A stretch of DNA of 64,000 bases. It comes from an uncultured Flavobacteriales bacterium. GTDB taxonomy: Bacteria > Bacteroidota > Bacteroidia > Flavobacteriales_D > Crocinitomicaceae. The notes below the pieces were generated by a model. It was not told where the DNA came from. It was given only the letters and a program-made list of their open reading frames with translations, and made no database searches. Below, piece by piece: positions 1 to 9,718 of this stretch. The stretch covers positions 62,001 to 126,000 of the forward strand of contig CAJAII010000036.1 in NCBI GenBank assembly GCA_903939755.1. Reading direction: 5' to 3'. Each line of letters begins with the position of its first letter. Position 1 is the stretch's first letter. The translations under genes were made by a program, and so were the position numbers.

Positions 1-1266
1 ACGTCTTTTATTAGAACGATTTAGTGTGAATCGTTTGCCCGAAAATAAATTGGAAAGCGCTCTATTTAATAAATTCCAACTAAAAACCCAGGCGGCGCCT
101 ATTAAAATATATAACCTCGAAAATTGCAATTCTTTGGGTAGTAGGGCATATAATCCAAGAATGATAAAAGTGCCAATGAGCACCGCTTTAATTTGTTTGA
201 TAAATTTTATGGGTTCATCGAACGCTCCCCATACTAGGTAATTTAGCGACCAAATCAAATAATACATTGGAATTAATAAATAATAGGCTTCGTTTGGAAA
301 GGTAATATCTCTCATTCTCCACTGATTGGTCAGAGCGAAGAGACCGGAAAGAATGACTGCTGCATTGAATAATTTAGGGGCAAGGAAAGTAATTATACGT
401 TTTGAAATTTCAATACTAGCTCTCAGGTAAATGGCACTATTAATAGCAACTGAGAAGAGGAACGCATTGTTGCCTCGGAAATGTTTTTTTGCAAAAATGA
501 TCATCGCTCGGTAGAATACAAAAACATAATTAACCGAACTTTTTTTAGTGCTTTCTCCTTTATAATGAATGATCGTTGTATCAGGGAAATAAAGGTTTTT
601 GTATCCTGCTTTAATTATGCGATAAGATAAATCAATGTCTTCTCCATACATAAAAAAATCCTCATCCAACAAGCCAATTTCATCCAGTACTTTTTTGCGC
701 ATGCACATAAAAGCGCCACTTAAGATCTCAATTTCATTTTCTTCAAATTCATTTAAATAGCTTAAATGATATCGCCCAAATTTCTTTGATTTTTTAAAAA
801 GAGAAGAAAGTCCAAAAATTTTATAAAATGCTACGATGGGTGTTGGTAATCCTCGCTTTGATTCCGGTAAAAAGTTTCCTTTTCCGTCCACCATTCTAAC
901 TCCGAGTCCACCGATAGTGTCATCTTTATCCATCCGAGAGACCATCTTTGTTAAGGTTTGCTCTTCGATTACGGTATCGGGATTTAACAAAAGCACATAC
1001 TTTCCTTGGCTCAATTTTATTCCTTGATTATTGGCTCTTGAGAAACCAACATTGTCTTTGTTTTCGATTAAATGAACGCCTTGAAATTTATGCTTTAACA
1101 TTTCGATCGATCCATCCGAACTATTATTGTCCACCACAATTATTTCAGTCTTTAACTGTTGACTTGCCTTAATTACTGAATTCAAGCACTGTTCTAGAAA
1201 GTACTCAACGTTGTAATTAACGATAACTATGGAAAGGTCCAAATCAGGAATTCTTTTTATACTCAT
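1..1266 (-). CDS. Family 2 glycosyltransferase, C-terminus cut by window edge
   Basis: The reading frame is open from the ATG at 1266 to the window edge (422 codons, no stop), so the gene is partial. The N-terminus SIVIVNYN, the nucleotide-binding VVDNNSSDGS, LLLNPDT with the DXD-like position, and GEDIDLSYR are the usual GT-A signatures of rhamnosyltransferase-like GT2 enzymes. The last ~130 visible residues contain three or four hydrophobic segments, so it is probably a membrane-bound enzyme transferring a nucleotide sugar to a cell-surface polysaccharide or lipid carrier. Its ATG overlaps the TGA of the upstream RidA gene (ATGA), implying translational coupling. The acceptor and sugar cannot be told from sequence. 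Confidence 0.85.
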   Translation of the reverse strand, partial: MSIKRIPDLDLSIVIVNYNVEYFLEQCLNSVIKASQQLKTEIIVVDNNSSDGSIEMLKHKFQGVHLIENKDNVGFSRANNQGIKLSQGKYVLLLNPDTVIEEQTLTKMVSRMDKDDTIGGLGVRMVDGKGNFLPESKRGLPTPIVAFYKIFGLSSLFKKSKKFGRYHLSYLNEFEENEIEILSGAFMCMRKKVLDEIGLLDEDFFMYGEDIDLSYRIIKAGYKNLYFPDTTIIHYKGESTKKSSVNYVFVFYRAMIIFAKKHFRGNNAFLFSVAINSAIYLRASIEISKRIITFLAPKLFNAAVILSGLFALTNQWRMRDITFPNEAYYLLIPMYYLIWSLNYLVWGAFDEPIKFIKQIKAVLIGTFIILGLYALLPKELQFSRLYILIGAAWVFSWNLLNRALSNLFSGKRFTLNRSNKRR

Positions 1267-1643
1267 TTTACAGCTACACAGGAAATTTCAATCATGGCAT
1301 CCAATGGAAGTCTAGCTATTTCTACTGTTTCTCGTGCTGGTGGCATCGCATCAAAATAGGTGGCATAAACTGCATTCATTTTTTGAAAATCATTGAATTC
1401 AAACATAAAAATAGTGCATTTAACCACATTTTCAAAGGTGAAACCCGCTTCTGCTAAAAGAGATTGTATGTTTTGCATTACTTGGTGGGTAGCCGCTTCA
1501 ATGTTTTCTGTTACTAATTCGCCTGAAACTGGGTTAATGGGTACTTGGCCGCTGATGTATAGGGTGTCATTCACTAGTATTGCTGGTGAATAAGGTCCGA
1601 TCGGTGGTGGCGCACCTGGAATACTGAATGATTTCTTTGTCAT
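1263..1643 (-). CDS. ridA: RidA family enamine/imine deaminase
   Basis: A 126-residue protein of normal RidA (YjgF/YER057c/UK114) length. It has the IGPYS segment near residue 15, YISGQVP, and the signature PPARETVEIARLPLDA followed by IEISCVA; the Arg of PPAR and the Glu of IEI match the catalytic-site positions of the family. RidA hydrolyses reactive enamine/imine intermediates made by PLP enzymes to 2-keto acids in the cytoplasm. It is first in a two-gene unit with the glycosyltransferase, overlapping by 4 nt. That pairing has no obvious metabolic logic and may simply reflect shared transcription. Confidence 0.93.
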   Translation of the reverse strand: MTKKSFSIPGAPPPIGPYSPAILVNDTLYISGQVPINPVSGELVTENIEAATHQVMQNIQSLLAEAGFTFENVVKCTIFMFEFNDFQKMNAVYATYFDAMPPARETVEIARLPLDAMIEISCVAVK

Positions 1644-1688
1644 GAGTTTAGAATTAAAAATAATAGGAAAGCGCTTTATTCTCTTTCG

Positions 1689-1696
1689 TATTTTTG
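1689..1696 (+). promoter_or_regulatory. -7 promoter element for the pabA-like gene
   Basis: TATTTTTG matches the Bacteroidota TAnnTTTG element exactly. It ends 23 nt before the ATG at 1720. No convincing -33 TTTG was seen. Confidence 0.5.
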
Positions 1697-1719
1697 CAAA
1701 GTAAAAACAAAAGTAGAAG

Positions 1720-2295
1720 ATGCATGTATTATTAGTTGATTTTTATGATTCATTTACCTACAATATTCAACATTATTTAGTCAATATTGGGTGTAAGGTC
1801 GATGTAATTCGCGAAGATGAGCTAGATGTTTCTGGTGTTTATGATTATGATTGTGTTGTTTTGTCGCCTGGACCTGGATTGCCATCTGAGAAAAAAAACA
1901 TGTTTTCAATAATAACATTATGTCGCAATAGCCTACCAATTCTTGGGATATGTTTAGGAATGCAAGCGATTTCTGAAGTCTTGGGAGGTGTTTTGGTAAA
2001 TCAAAACGAAGTCATGCATGGAAGAAAGGTTGAAGTTGACATTTTGAAAAAAGGGGTGATTTTTAAAGATTTCCCAGAAAAGATCAATGTGGGACTTTAT
2101 CATAGCTGGAAAGTGGAAGGGTTGGAGGAGCAATTTATAACTGCTAAGTCTGCCACTGGTGTAATTATGGCGATTGAAAGCAGTGATGAGTACTTGTTTG
2201 GCGTTCAATTTCATCCGGAATCTATTTTAACAGAGCACGGTGAGCTGGTGCTTACTAATTTTATACAATTTGTAAAAAACATTAAATCTGTTTAA
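1720..2295 (+). CDS. pabA: Anthranilate / aminodeoxychorismate synthase component II (glutamine amidotransferase)
   Basis: A 191-residue class I glutamine amidotransferase. The N-terminus VDFYDSFTYN, the oxyanion strand SPGPGLP, the nucleophile elbow ILGICLGMQ (Cys) and the FGVQFHPES segment (catalytic His and Glu) are all present. It would supply ammonia from glutamine to a chorismate-using synthase component I, for folate (PabA) or tryptophan (TrpG). No component I, trp or folate gene lies nearby, which slightly favours the PabA or dual role, but sequence alone does not separate the two. It stands alone with its own promoter, divergent from ridA. Confidence 0.88.
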   Translation: MHVLLVDFYDSFTYNIQHYLVNIGCKVDVIREDELDVSGVYDYDCVVLSPGPGLPSEKKNMFSIITLCRNSLPILGICLGMQAISEVLGGVLVNQNEVMHGRKVEVDILKKGVIFKDFPEKINVGLYHSWKVEGLEEQFITAKSATGVIMAIESSDEYLFGVQFHPESILTEHGELVLTNFIQFVKNIKSV

Positions 2296-2390
2296 TCCAC
2301 AAGTCGCTATTGCTTATCGATTTAGCGTAATTAATTTTTCGCTACTTGATTTTTGCTCGCTTTCTTTCTGTAGATAAGCGGCATATTATT

Positions 2391-2398
2391 TATTTTTG
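2391..2398 (+). promoter_or_regulatory. -7 promoter element for the TonB receptor gene at 2491
   Basis: TATTTTTG (TAnnTTTG) lies 92 nt upstream of the ATG, implying a leader of about 90 nt. The rest of 2296-2490 is AT-rich with no other structure seen. Confidence 0.4.
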
Positions 2399-2490
2399 TT
2401 CTCAATTCTCATCAAGGATTAACTAATTATTCTAAGTTGTTGTGAACAAGATAATTTGTTTTTTGTTGTAATTATTTAAATGTCAATCAC

Positions 2491-4911
2491 ATGAAATTAT
2501 TTTACTCCCTTTTTTTTCTTCTCGTAACACTAACTTCTTTTTCTCAAAATGGTTTAGTGCGTGGGCATGTATACAACGCTGCCAATAATGAAGCAGTCGC
2601 TTTAGGAAAAATTACCATTATCGAACTACAAAAAGGCGCAATAACAAAGGAAGATGGTTCGTTTGAGATAGTTGGTATTGCACCAGGTATTTATTCTTTT
2701 AAAGCTACATGTCCCGGGTTTAAAGATCAAATAATCAATGAAATTACAGTTACCAATGCTCGCTCTATCGAATTGGATTTTAATTTGGACTTCGTTGTTA
2801 ACGAACAAAAAGAAATCATTGTAAAAGGAAATAGATTTATAAGAAATGTAGAATCCCCCGTTTCATTAAAGACCTTAAATGCTACAGAAATAGAAAGGCT
2901 TCCTGGAGCAAATCGCGATGTAAGTCGTGTAATTGCGGCACTTCCTGGAGTAGCATCTCGTGCCACTTTTAGAAATGATATTATTATTCGAGGTGGTTCG
3001 CCAGGGGAGAATAAATTTTATTTAGACGGAATAGAAGTCCCTAATATCAATCACTTTGCTACGCAGGGAAGTAGTGGTGGTCCGGTAGGCTTGTTAAATG
3101 TGAATTTTATTCGCGAAGTTGATTTTTATGCGGGCGCTTTCCCAGCCAATCGAGCAAATGGGTTGAGTAGTGTGATTGCTTTCAAACAGAAGGAGGGAAA
3201 CAGTGATGGCTTGATTACTAATTTTGCTTTGGGCTCAAGTGATGCTGCTATTACGCTCGACGGACCTTTAGGAAAGAATTCAAATTTCATCTTTTCTGCC
3301 CGAAGATCTTATTTACAATTCCTTTTCGCTGCGCTTAAATTGCCCATTCTGCCTACCTATAATGACTTTCAATTTAAGTATAATTACAAGATTAACAAGA
3401 ATAGCAAAATTAGTGTGATTGGGCTTGGTGCCATCGATGATTTTAGATTAAATACAAGTGCGAATGATAATTTGACAGATTCTTCTCAAATTGAAGCAAA
3501 TAATTACATCCTTGGAAATTTACCGCTGCAACAACAATGGAATTACACGCTAGGTGTTAATTACATGCATTCTAGTAAAAACGGGATTCAAAACATTGTG
3601 GTAAGTAGAAACATGTTGAATAATACAGCATCTCGCTATAAGGATTTTGTAGAAATTCAGGCCAACAAGATATTAGATTATGCTTCTTTTGAAGCGGAAA
3701 ATAAAGTGCGAGTGGAGCATACCTACAAGAAAGATGGTTGGCGTTGGAATGTGGGAGCCGGATATGAATACGCCCGATACTTCAATTCTACTTATAATAA
3801 GATTACCGTTCAGGGTCAACCGGTAACGATTGATTATAAATCAGATCTGTTTTTAAGTAAATACAGCGCGTTTTCTCAACTAAGCAAGGGTTTGTTTAAT
3901 GAAAAATTAAATTTATCTTTTGGCTTACGAGCAGATGGCACGAATTACTCAAAAAACATGTCCAATTTATTAAAGCAATTATCACCTAGTTTCTCTGTGA
4001 ATTTTCGGGTAACTCCAAAAATTGCCATCAATGGAAATATTGCTCGTTACCACCAGCTTCCATCATATACGATACTCGGATACCGCGATCCCCAAGGCGT
4101 ATTGATCAATAAGGCAAATGACTTAAAATATATTCAAGCAGATCACCTTGTTCTTGGTGCGGAATACTTGACCGATATTAGTTCTCGATTTACGGTGGAG
4201 GGTTTCTATAAAAAATACAACTACTATCCTTTTTCTACCAAAGACTCTTTGTGTTTAGCCAACGTGGGCTCTGATTTCGGAATTGTAGGAAATGAAGCGG
4301 TTCGTTCTATATCAATGGGAAGATCTTATGGGTTTGAATTTCTGTATCAACAAAAACTATTTAAAGGGTTTTATGCTGTAATAGCTTATACATTTGTAAA
4401 GTCTGAATTTCAAGATAAAAACCTGAATTATGTCCCAACCGCGTGGGATAGCCGAAACATTGTTTCTTTGACCGGTGGAAAACGATTCAATAAAGGATGG
4501 GAAATTGGCATGCGATGGCTGTTTTCTGGAGGTTCTCCTTACACACCTTATGACGTTGCTACTTCAAGTTTAAAACAAAATTGGGATATAAATGGTATTG
4601 GTTTGTTGGATTATAATAAATTGAACACAATGCGGGAATCAAATTACCATCAATTGAATGTAAGGGTGGATAAAAAATTGTTTTTAGATAAATTCAACTT
4701 GAATTTTTACCTGGACATTCAAAATGCCTACGCTCGTAAAACGATCTTGGCCCCTACATTGATAGTAGTTACGGATGCTACTGGCGCCCCTGTAACTGAT
4801 CCAAATGATCCAACGCGCTACTTGACGAAATACATTGAAAATGCTTCGGGAATTGTTCAGCCAACCATTGGGATAATTATTGAATTTGCCGCTAAAAGAA
4901 AGGTGAATTAA
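2491..4911 (+). CDS. TonB-dependent receptor with carboxypeptidase-like regulatory domain
   Basis: An 806-residue outer-membrane protein. Residues 1-19 form a signal peptide ending in SFSQ. Residues about 22-110 are a carboxypeptidase-regulatory-like beta-sandwich (VRGHVYNAANNEAV, then IAPGIYSFKATCPGF). A plug domain follows (about 125-235, with IIIRGGSPGENKFYLDGIEVP and INHF), and the rest is a beta-barrel ending in the aromatic-rich strand IGIIIEFAAKRKVN. It is not SusC-like: it is too short and no SusD gene follows. It should import a small ligand using TonB energy; the ligand is unknown. Its stop overlaps the stop of the convergent lipoprotein gene through a shared TTAA. Confidence 0.88.
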   Translation: MKLFYSLFFLLVTLTSFSQNGLVRGHVYNAANNEAVALGKITIIELQKGAITKEDGSFEIVGIAPGIYSFKATCPGFKDQIINEITVTNARSIELDFNLDFVVNEQKEIIVKGNRFIRNVESPVSLKTLNATEIERLPGANRDVSRVIAALPGVASRATFRNDIIIRGGSPGENKFYLDGIEVPNINHFATQGSSGGPVGLLNVNFIREVDFYAGAFPANRANGLSSVIAFKQKEGNSDGLITNFALGSSDAAITLDGPLGKNSNFIFSARRSYLQFLFAALKLPILPTYNDFQFKYNYKINKNSKISVIGLGAIDDFRLNTSANDNLTDSSQIEANNYILGNLPLQQQWNYTLGVNYMHSSKNGIQNIVVSRNMLNNTASRYKDFVEIQANKILDYASFEAENKVRVEHTYKKDGWRWNVGAGYEYARYFNSTYNKITVQGQPVTIDYKSDLFLSKYSAFSQLSKGLFNEKLNLSFGLRADGTNYSKNMSNLLKQLSPSFSVNFRVTPKIAINGNIARYHQLPSYTILGYRDPQGVLINKANDLKYIQADHLVLGAEYLTDISSRFTVEGFYKKYNYYPFSTKDSLCLANVGSDFGIVGNEAVRSISMGRSYGFEFLYQQKLFKGFYAVIAYTFVKSEFQDKNLNYVPTAWDSRNIVSLTGGKRFNKGWEIGMRWLFSGGSPYTPYDVATSSLKQNWDINGIGLLDYNKLNTMRESNYHQLNVRVDKKLFLDKFNLNFYLDIQNAYARKTILAPTLIVVTDATGAPVTDPNDPTRYLTKYIENASGIVQPTIGIIIEFAAKRKVN

Positions 4912-5444
4912 TCTGGCTTTATGCGCAATTGATATTCTTTTTTGAAGGATATAAAGTCACTGTCACTTGCGAGGTGTTGCACACCAAATTCGATAAATTC
5001 CGGCGTTTGATAAAAGGCCTTTTCCATTCTACTTCGATAGGCATACAATAACTCGAATTCGCTTATTGAAGCATTGGGATTACTATCAAACTCATTTTTC
5101 CAACCGGTAATAAAGGATGTTTTACTTAAGGAATAAAGCTCCATCCATTTTTTGTTGGAAGAAAAGGTCTTTTCCCAAACCTCAGGAATTTTGTTGTCCG
5201 AAGTACTTTTTACAATGGTATCGTTAAGGTTCTTTTTTGCTGTTTTTACCTCAAGGTTTATTTTTCTTATTTTTTTTGGAGGTATTTCGTTGGTGATTTT
5301 TGTTGTGTCTGTATTCTTAATTGGGGAAATTGTATCTGTGACAGGGATAATTTGCTGGTTTACGACCTTTTTAGGCTTTGTTTCGTTGCAGCAGCTTAGA
5401 AAAGATGCTGAGATAAGAAAAAACATAAGTTTAATTGGCGTCAT
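4908..5444 (-). CDS. Hypothetical lipoprotein
   Basis: A 178-residue protein starting with a short hydrophobic signal peptide and a lipobox-like FLSCC at residues 15-19, so probably a lipoprotein. A low-complexity Lys/Thr/Pro/Ile-rich linker spans about 24-85, followed by a more ordered, charged region (VWEKTFSSNKKWMELYSLSKTS onward) ending in LRIKPD. I do not recognise a family. The stop codon is shared by overlap with the convergent TonB receptor gene and no terminator was seen between them. An internal ATG at 5429 is possible but would shorten the signal peptide. Confidence 0.6.
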   Translation of the reverse strand: MTPIKLMFFLISASFLSCCNETKPKKVVNQQIIPVTDTISPIKNTDTTKITNEIPPKKIRKINLEVKTAKKNLNDTIVKSTSDNKIPEVWEKTFSSNKKWMELYSLSKTSFITGWKNEFDSNPNASISEFELLYAYRSRMEKAFYQTPEFIEFGVQHLASDSDFISFKKEYQLRIKPD

Positions 5445-5490
5445 ACACTAAATGATTAAAGAAATAAAAGTAAACTTTTTTTTAATTACT

Positions 5491-5498
5491 TATCTTTG
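5491..5498 (+). promoter_or_regulatory. -7 promoter element for ndk
   Basis: TATCTTTG is an exact TAnnTTTG match 18 nt before the ATG at 5517. A TTG that could be read as an in-frame start at 5496 is part of this box, which argues for the downstream ATG. Confidence 0.65.
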
Positions 5499-5516
5499 CA
5501 CTCAAAATTAGAAAAA

Positions 5517-5936
5517 ATGACGACAAATAGAACTTTTACAATGTTAAAGCCCGATGCAATTGAAAATGGACATATGGGAAAAATTATTGACTTGATTATC
5601 CAATCAGGTTTTACAATAAAAGCCATGAAATACACGCAATTGACCAAGGAGCAGGCGATGAAGTTTTATGAAGTTCATTCAGAACGTCCATTTTATATGG
5701 AATTGGTAGATTACATGACTTCAGGTCCAATTGTGGCTGCCATTTTAGAAAAAGAAAATGCGGTGCTTGATTTTAGAAACTTAATTGGCGCTACTGATCC
5801 TGCGGAAGCAGCAGATGGAACAATTCGTAAGTCTTACGCTGAAAGCAAAGCTAAAAATGCCGTTCACGGATCTGACTCGGATGAAAATGCTCAAATTGAA
5901 GGAGAATTCCATTTTAATATGAACGAAATATTTTAA
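5517..5936 (+). CDS. ndk: Nucleoside diphosphate kinase
   Basis: A 139-residue protein of standard Ndk length. It has TFTMLKPDA at the N-terminus, the substrate-binding HSERPFY, and the active-site NAVHGSDS with the phospho-accepting His117. It equilibrates the gamma-phosphate between ATP and other (d)NDPs in the cytoplasm. The frame extends upstream to a TTG at 5496, but that codon sits in the promoter box, so the ATG at 5517 is taken as the start. The gene is monocistronic, with its own promoter and an intrinsic terminator directly after it. Confidence 0.97.
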   Translation: MTTNRTFTMLKPDAIENGHMGKIIDLIIQSGFTIKAMKYTQLTKEQAMKFYEVHSERPFYMELVDYMTSGPIVAAILEKENAVLDFRNLIGATDPAEAADGTIRKSYAESKAKNAVHGSDSDENAQIEGEFHFNMNEIF

Positions 5937-5963
5937 TGTATTTTCAAGCTATAATTTTTTAAG

Positions 5964-5986
5964 AACCGCAATTTGCGGTTTTTTTT
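5964..5986 (+). terminator. Intrinsic terminator after ndk
   Basis: AACCGCA and TGCGGTT form a 7-bp stem around a 3-nt loop, followed by eight T residues. Confidence 0.85.
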
Positions 5987-6001
5987 ACCTCATAATATTG
6001 G

Positions 6002-7600
6002 ATGCGTAATCAAGTACAAATTGAGAAAAGAAGAACTTTTGGGATAATTTCCCATCCGGATGCTGGTAAAACAACCTTAACGGAGAAATTACTTCTTTTT
6101 GGTGGGGCAATCCAAACAGCTGGAGCGGTTAAGAATAATAAAATCAAAAAAACAGCTACTTCCGATTTCATGGAAATCGAAAAGCAACGCGGTATCTCTG
6201 TTGCGACATCCGTGATGGCTTTTCAATACAAAGACAAACAAATCAATATACTTGATACCCCTGGACACAAAGATTTTGCAGAAGATACCTTTCGCACATT
6301 AACAGCCGTTGATAGTGTTATTTTGGTGATTGATTGCGCGAATGGTGTTGAGGAACAGACCAAACGACTGATGGAAGTTTGTCGAATGCGCAAAACGCCT
6401 GTAATTGTTTTTGTCAATAAAATGGATCGTGATGGGAAGGAGGCTTTTGATTTATTGGACGAGCTAGAGCAAATTCTCGCTATCAAGGTGCGTCCACTTA
6501 CCTGGCCAATCGGTATGGGTGATCGTTTTCAAGGTGTGTATAATATTTATCAGCAGAGTTTGAATTTGTTTTCAGCAAACAAAACTAAAATTGAGTCAAA
6601 AGTATTGGAAATTGCTTCTCTAGATGACCAAGAATTAGATGCGTATATTGGGGATAAGGCGGCAAATGAATTACGGGAAGAATTGGATATAGTTGAAAAT
6701 GTTTATGATCCATTTCAACGATCGGATTATTTGTCGGGTGACATTGCTCCTGTGTTTTTTGGTTCTGCCGTAAATAACTTTGGGGTACAGGAACTGTTAG
6801 ATACCTTTTGTGAAATCTCACCTTCTCCGATTGGAAGAGATACCGATCTCAGAAGAGTTGAGCCAAGTGAAGATGATTTTTCGGGTTTTGTTTTTAAGAT
6901 CCATGCTAATTTAGATCCAAAACACCGTGATCGCATCGCTTTTTTACGGGTAGTTTCAGGAAAATTTGAGCGAAACACGTTTTATCACCACGTTCGCTTA
7001 GATAAAAAATTAAAGTTCTCGAATCCCACTTCTTTCTTAGCGCAAGACAAAAGTATCATTGATGAAGCATTTCCTGGTGATGTAGTAGGATTGTACGATA
7101 CGGGTAATTTTAAAATTGGCGATACATTGACGGCAGGGGAGAAGTTTAGTTATAAAGGAATCCCTAGTTTTTCCCCAGAGATTTTCCAGGAATTAGAAAA
7201 TCTGGATCCGATGAAATCTAAGCAATTAGAAAAAGGTATCCGTCAGTTAATCGATGAAGGGGTAGCGCAATTATTTATTCAACAGCCTGGTAATCGAAAA
7301 ATTGTGGGTACTGTTGGTCAACTGCAATTTGAGGTTATTAATTATCGTTTGATTCATGAATACGGTGCAAATTGTCGATTTGTGCATCGCAACTTCTTTA
7401 AGGCTTGTTGGGTGACCAGTGAAAAACCGGATAAATTACTGGCTTTTGAGCGAGCAAAATCTAATAGCATTGCTACAGACAAAGACGGTTATTTAATATT
7501 CTTAGCGGAAACACCCTTCTTACTTACGATGGCTGAGCAAGATTACCCAGATATAACCTTCCATCAAACTTCTGAATTCATGTTGTCAGCGAAGAAGTAA
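6002..7600 (+). CDS. prfC: Peptide chain release factor 3
   Basis: A 532-residue translational GTPase. It has the P-loop SHPDAGKTT (17-25), the switch region with [25 protein letters not shown] and NKMDRD. The sequence [16 protein letters not shown] and the overall length are typical of RF3 rather than EF-G or LepA. RF3-GTP promotes recycling of RF1/RF2 from the ribosome after peptide release. It begins 65 nt after ndk, beyond that gene's terminator, and faces the capA-like gene tail to tail with 1 nt between the two stops. Confidence 0.96.
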   Translation: MRNQVQIEKRRTFGIISHPDAGKTTLTEKLLLFGGAIQTAGAVKNNKIKKTATSDFMEIEKQRGISVATSVMAFQYKDKQINILDTPGHKDFAEDTFRTLTAVDSVILVIDCANGVEEQTKRLMEVCRMRKTPVIVFVNKMDRDGKEAFDLLDELEQILAIKVRPLTWPIGMGDRFQGVYNIYQQSLNLFSANKTKIESKVLEIASLDDQELDAYIGDKAANELREELDIVENVYDPFQRSDYLSGDIAPVFFGSAVNNFGVQELLDTFCEISPSPIGRDTDLRRVEPSEDDFSGFVFKIHANLDPKHRDRIAFLRVVSGKFERNTFYHHVRLDKKLKFSNPTSFLAQDKSIIDEAFPGDVVGLYDTGNFKIGDTLTAGEKFSYKGIPSFSPEIFQELENLDPMKSKQLEKGIRQLIDEGVAQLFIQQPGNRKIVGTVGQLQFEVINYRLIHEYGANCRFVHRNFFKACWVTSEKPDKLLAFERAKSNSIATDKDGYLIFLAETPFLLTMAEQDYPDITFHQTSEFMLSAKK

Positions 7601-7601
7601 C

Positions 7602-8705
7602 TTACTTGAAAAAGAAATTTCCTTCGTCATCCATGGTAAAACCAATCTCGGGAAAATCGGTTTGAGTCAATTTTAGTATTTCGTTAAACACACTTTTTTT
7701 CCGATCTAACAAAGGTCCTCCCTCACCAATTTGTCTAATTGGAATTACCTTGCCAGATTTGAACGATCCGTCTCTTCTTAATTGAAGTTGGTAAATAGGA
7801 GCGATGCCACTAATTCCTTTTAGGTTAAAGCTACCATAGGTACAAAAATTACCCATTGAATAAGTGATAAACCTTCCTTTGTAATAATCTACTGCTCGTG
7901 TAACGTGCGGGCCATGGCCTAATACAACATCCGCTCCGGCATCAATTGCCATGTGAGCAAATTTATAGACATCGCCTCTGTTTTCACCCAAGAAAATTTC
8001 TTCCATTCTTGGCACATGACTTTTACTACTTCCTTCGGCGCCGCCGTGAAAGGAAACAATCACAATATCACACATTTTATCCAGCATTTTTACGGTAGAT
8101 TTCAGTAAATCGTAATTGGATAATTTTTGGCAATGCGAATTTGGAGAGAAGCCTGTAAATCCGATTTTTAATCCTTTTACTGTCATGGTGTCCCATGGCG
8201 CAATTTCTAGTCCTCCATGGGCAATATTATTCTTGTTAAGAATAGAACATGTCGCCTTACGCCCTTCTTCACCAAAATCGCCCATGTGATTATTAGCAAC
8301 CGACATTAGATTAAAATGAGCATCTACTAGATGGTCTACTACGTAGGTCGGTTGTCTAAATGCATAACAAACAGAAGGGTCATTACAATTTTTTGGAATA
8401 CCACCCGAATTAAGTACTGTGCCTTCCAGGTTCCCAAAGGTAATGTCACCAAATCTTAAATAATTTTTTACCGAATCCAATAAATTAACGCCTTGAGGTG
8501 GTAATTTAGAATTATTGGGATAATTCGTCCCCATCATAATATCTCCCACGGCGATGAGCGTAATTAGCGAATCATCTTGAAGGTTGGTTCTTTCAAGATT
8601 CACTTTTTTTTCTACAATACTTGGCGTTTTCTTTGTGTTTAATAGAAAATACGCTGCTAGTATTGGGATTAGAGCGATTGAGCCATAGACTACTTTTTTT
8701 TTCAT
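7602..8705 (-). CDS. CapA family (PGA_cap) metallophosphatase-like protein
   Basis: A 367-residue protein with an N-terminal membrane anchor or uncleaved signal (about 7-25) facing the periplasm. Motifs of the CapA/PgsA family are visible: LIAVGDIMMG, the NLEGTV segment, SVANNHMGDFG, VSFHGGAEGSS, VLGHGPHVTRAVDYYKG and YSMGNF. These provide the Asp, Asn and His metal-ligand positions of the calcineurin-like fold. The family includes poly-gamma-glutamate capsule proteins, but no pgsB/C genes are nearby, so its true substrate is unknown. It lies downstream of the terminator of the T9SS gene at 8770, so it should have its own promoter, which was not identified with confidence. Confidence 0.85.
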   Translation of the reverse strand: MKKKVVYGSIALIPILAAYFLLNTKKTPSIVEKKVNLERTNLQDDSLITLIAVGDIMMGTNYPNNSKLPPQGVNLLDSVKNYLRFGDITFGNLEGTVLNSGGIPKNCNDPSVCYAFRQPTYVVDHLVDAHFNLMSVANNHMGDFGEEGRKATCSILNKNNIAHGGLEIAPWDTMTVKGLKIGFTGFSPNSHCQKLSNYDLLKSTVKMLDKMCDIVIVSFHGGAEGSSKSHVPRMEEIFLGENRGDVYKFAHMAIDAGADVVLGHGPHVTRAVDYYKGRFITYSMGNFCTYGSFNLKGISGIAPIYQLQLRRDGSFKSGKVIPIRQIGEGGPLLDRKKSVFNEILKLTQTDFPEIGFTMDDEGNFFFK

Positions 8706-8723
8706 TTGGTGCGATTTTTTTTC

Positions 8724-8752
8724 AAAAAAAAAGCGAGAATTCTCTCGCTTTT
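8724..8752 (-). terminator. Intrinsic terminator of the T9SS cargo gene at 8770
   Basis: GCGAGA (8733-8738) and TCTCGC (8743-8748) pair around ATTC, extended by AAAA/TTTT. On the minus strand the hairpin is followed by a run of nine T residues (8724-8732). Confidence 0.85.
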
Positions 8753-8769
8753 AAAATGTTTTAATTTTT

Positions 8770-9642
8770 TTATTTCACGTATACTCGCTTAGAAACTTTT
8801 CCAGCTTCAAATTGTGCGGATATTGTATAAATTCCTGTATTGATTCCTTCAAATTCGATAGTCGTGTTAATATCAGAAATGTTGATTGATTTAACTACTT
8901 GACCATTGATAGAAACAACTTGCAATAGACCACCAATTAAATCAGGTGTTACATTGATCGTTGCATTATTTAAGGTAGTTTTGATGCTAACTTTATCTTC
9001 TACGTTTACATTTTCTAATCCTACCATTTGACCAGCATTCAGCGCTCCAGAAGGAGTCCCATTAAAAGCAAAATCGTGAATGGTTAATTGGCTAGCAGTT
9101 CCATTGGCAGATAATTGCACCCATCCGTAGTGGGTATTTGCTCCAACTACAAACTTAGCTCCTAAGAATTTATTAGATGCAGCTAAGAATGCGCCTTGTG
9201 AAATAGGAAATGTTCCAGCTCCAGGAGCAGTAATTAATGCATTTATTGCAAGTGCTGAAGAACTAGAACCGCCAAAATTCTGCGCTGCAGATATTGGGTC
9301 ACCTGCGTTAAGAGCAGAAACAGCAAAAGATGAACTGGAAACAGCTCCAATCACTTGATTACCTGCTGGAAAACCAACTGCGCAAGCATCACCAACATAG
9401 GTAAATTGAATACCACTTGTTGATCCAGCGCCAACTAGGTGTTGTACTGAAAATACTAGGTCTGGATTAGCATCGTTGTTAAAATCTAGCATGTACGGAG
9501 CACTTAAACTATCAAGTACAGCGTCAGGGCTAACATCAGTGTATACAATTTGTGCATTTACATTACTACCAGCAATAAGAGCACCAGCAACTGCTGTGTA
9601 TTGCGCTAATTTCGACTGTTTAGATGGTGTAGAAGTTTTCAT
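8770..9642 (-). CDS. Secreted protein with T9SS type A sorting domain
   Basis: About 290 residues starting at the ATG at 9642 (MKTSTPSKQSKLAQY). The Ala/Gly-rich hydrophobic stretch AVAGALIAGSNVNAQ is a signal peptide. The middle (DVSPDAVLDSLSAPYMLDFNNDANPDLVF) resembles the opening of repeat-like surface proteins in this phylum. The last ~75 residues (NVNVEDKVSIKTTLNNAT, then INGQVVKSI, GINTGIYTISAQ and the basic KVSKRVYVK) are a T9SS type A C-terminal signal, so the protein is exported across the outer membrane and the tail removed. No enzymatic motif was seen. A near-consensus -7 box (TATCCTTG, 9646-9653) lies 3 nt from the ATG. Confidence 0.75.
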   Translation of the reverse strand: MKTSTPSKQSKLAQYTAVAGALIAGSNVNAQIVYTDVSPDAVLDSLSAPYMLDFNNDANPDLVFSVQHLVGAGSTSGIQFTYVGDACAVGFPAGNQVIGAVSSSSFAVSALNAGDPISAAQNFGGSSSSALAINALITAPGAGTFPISQGAFLAASNKFLGAKFVVGANTHYGWVQLSANGTASQLTIHDFAFNGTPSGALNAGQMVGLENVNVEDKVSIKTTLNNATINVTPDLIGGLLQVVSINGQVVKSINISDINTTIEFEGINTGIYTISAQFEAGKVSKRVYVK

Positions 9643-9718
9643 AAGCAAGGATATAAGTTGGTTTGTTGTGTGAAATTACTATTTTTTTTTTAAAGTTCTA
9701 ATTTATTGATCATTATTT

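Noticed and set aside
5496-5516. Longer ndk start at a TTG
   Set aside because: The TTG is part of the TATCTTTG promoter element and would make a 7-residue extension absent from the family.
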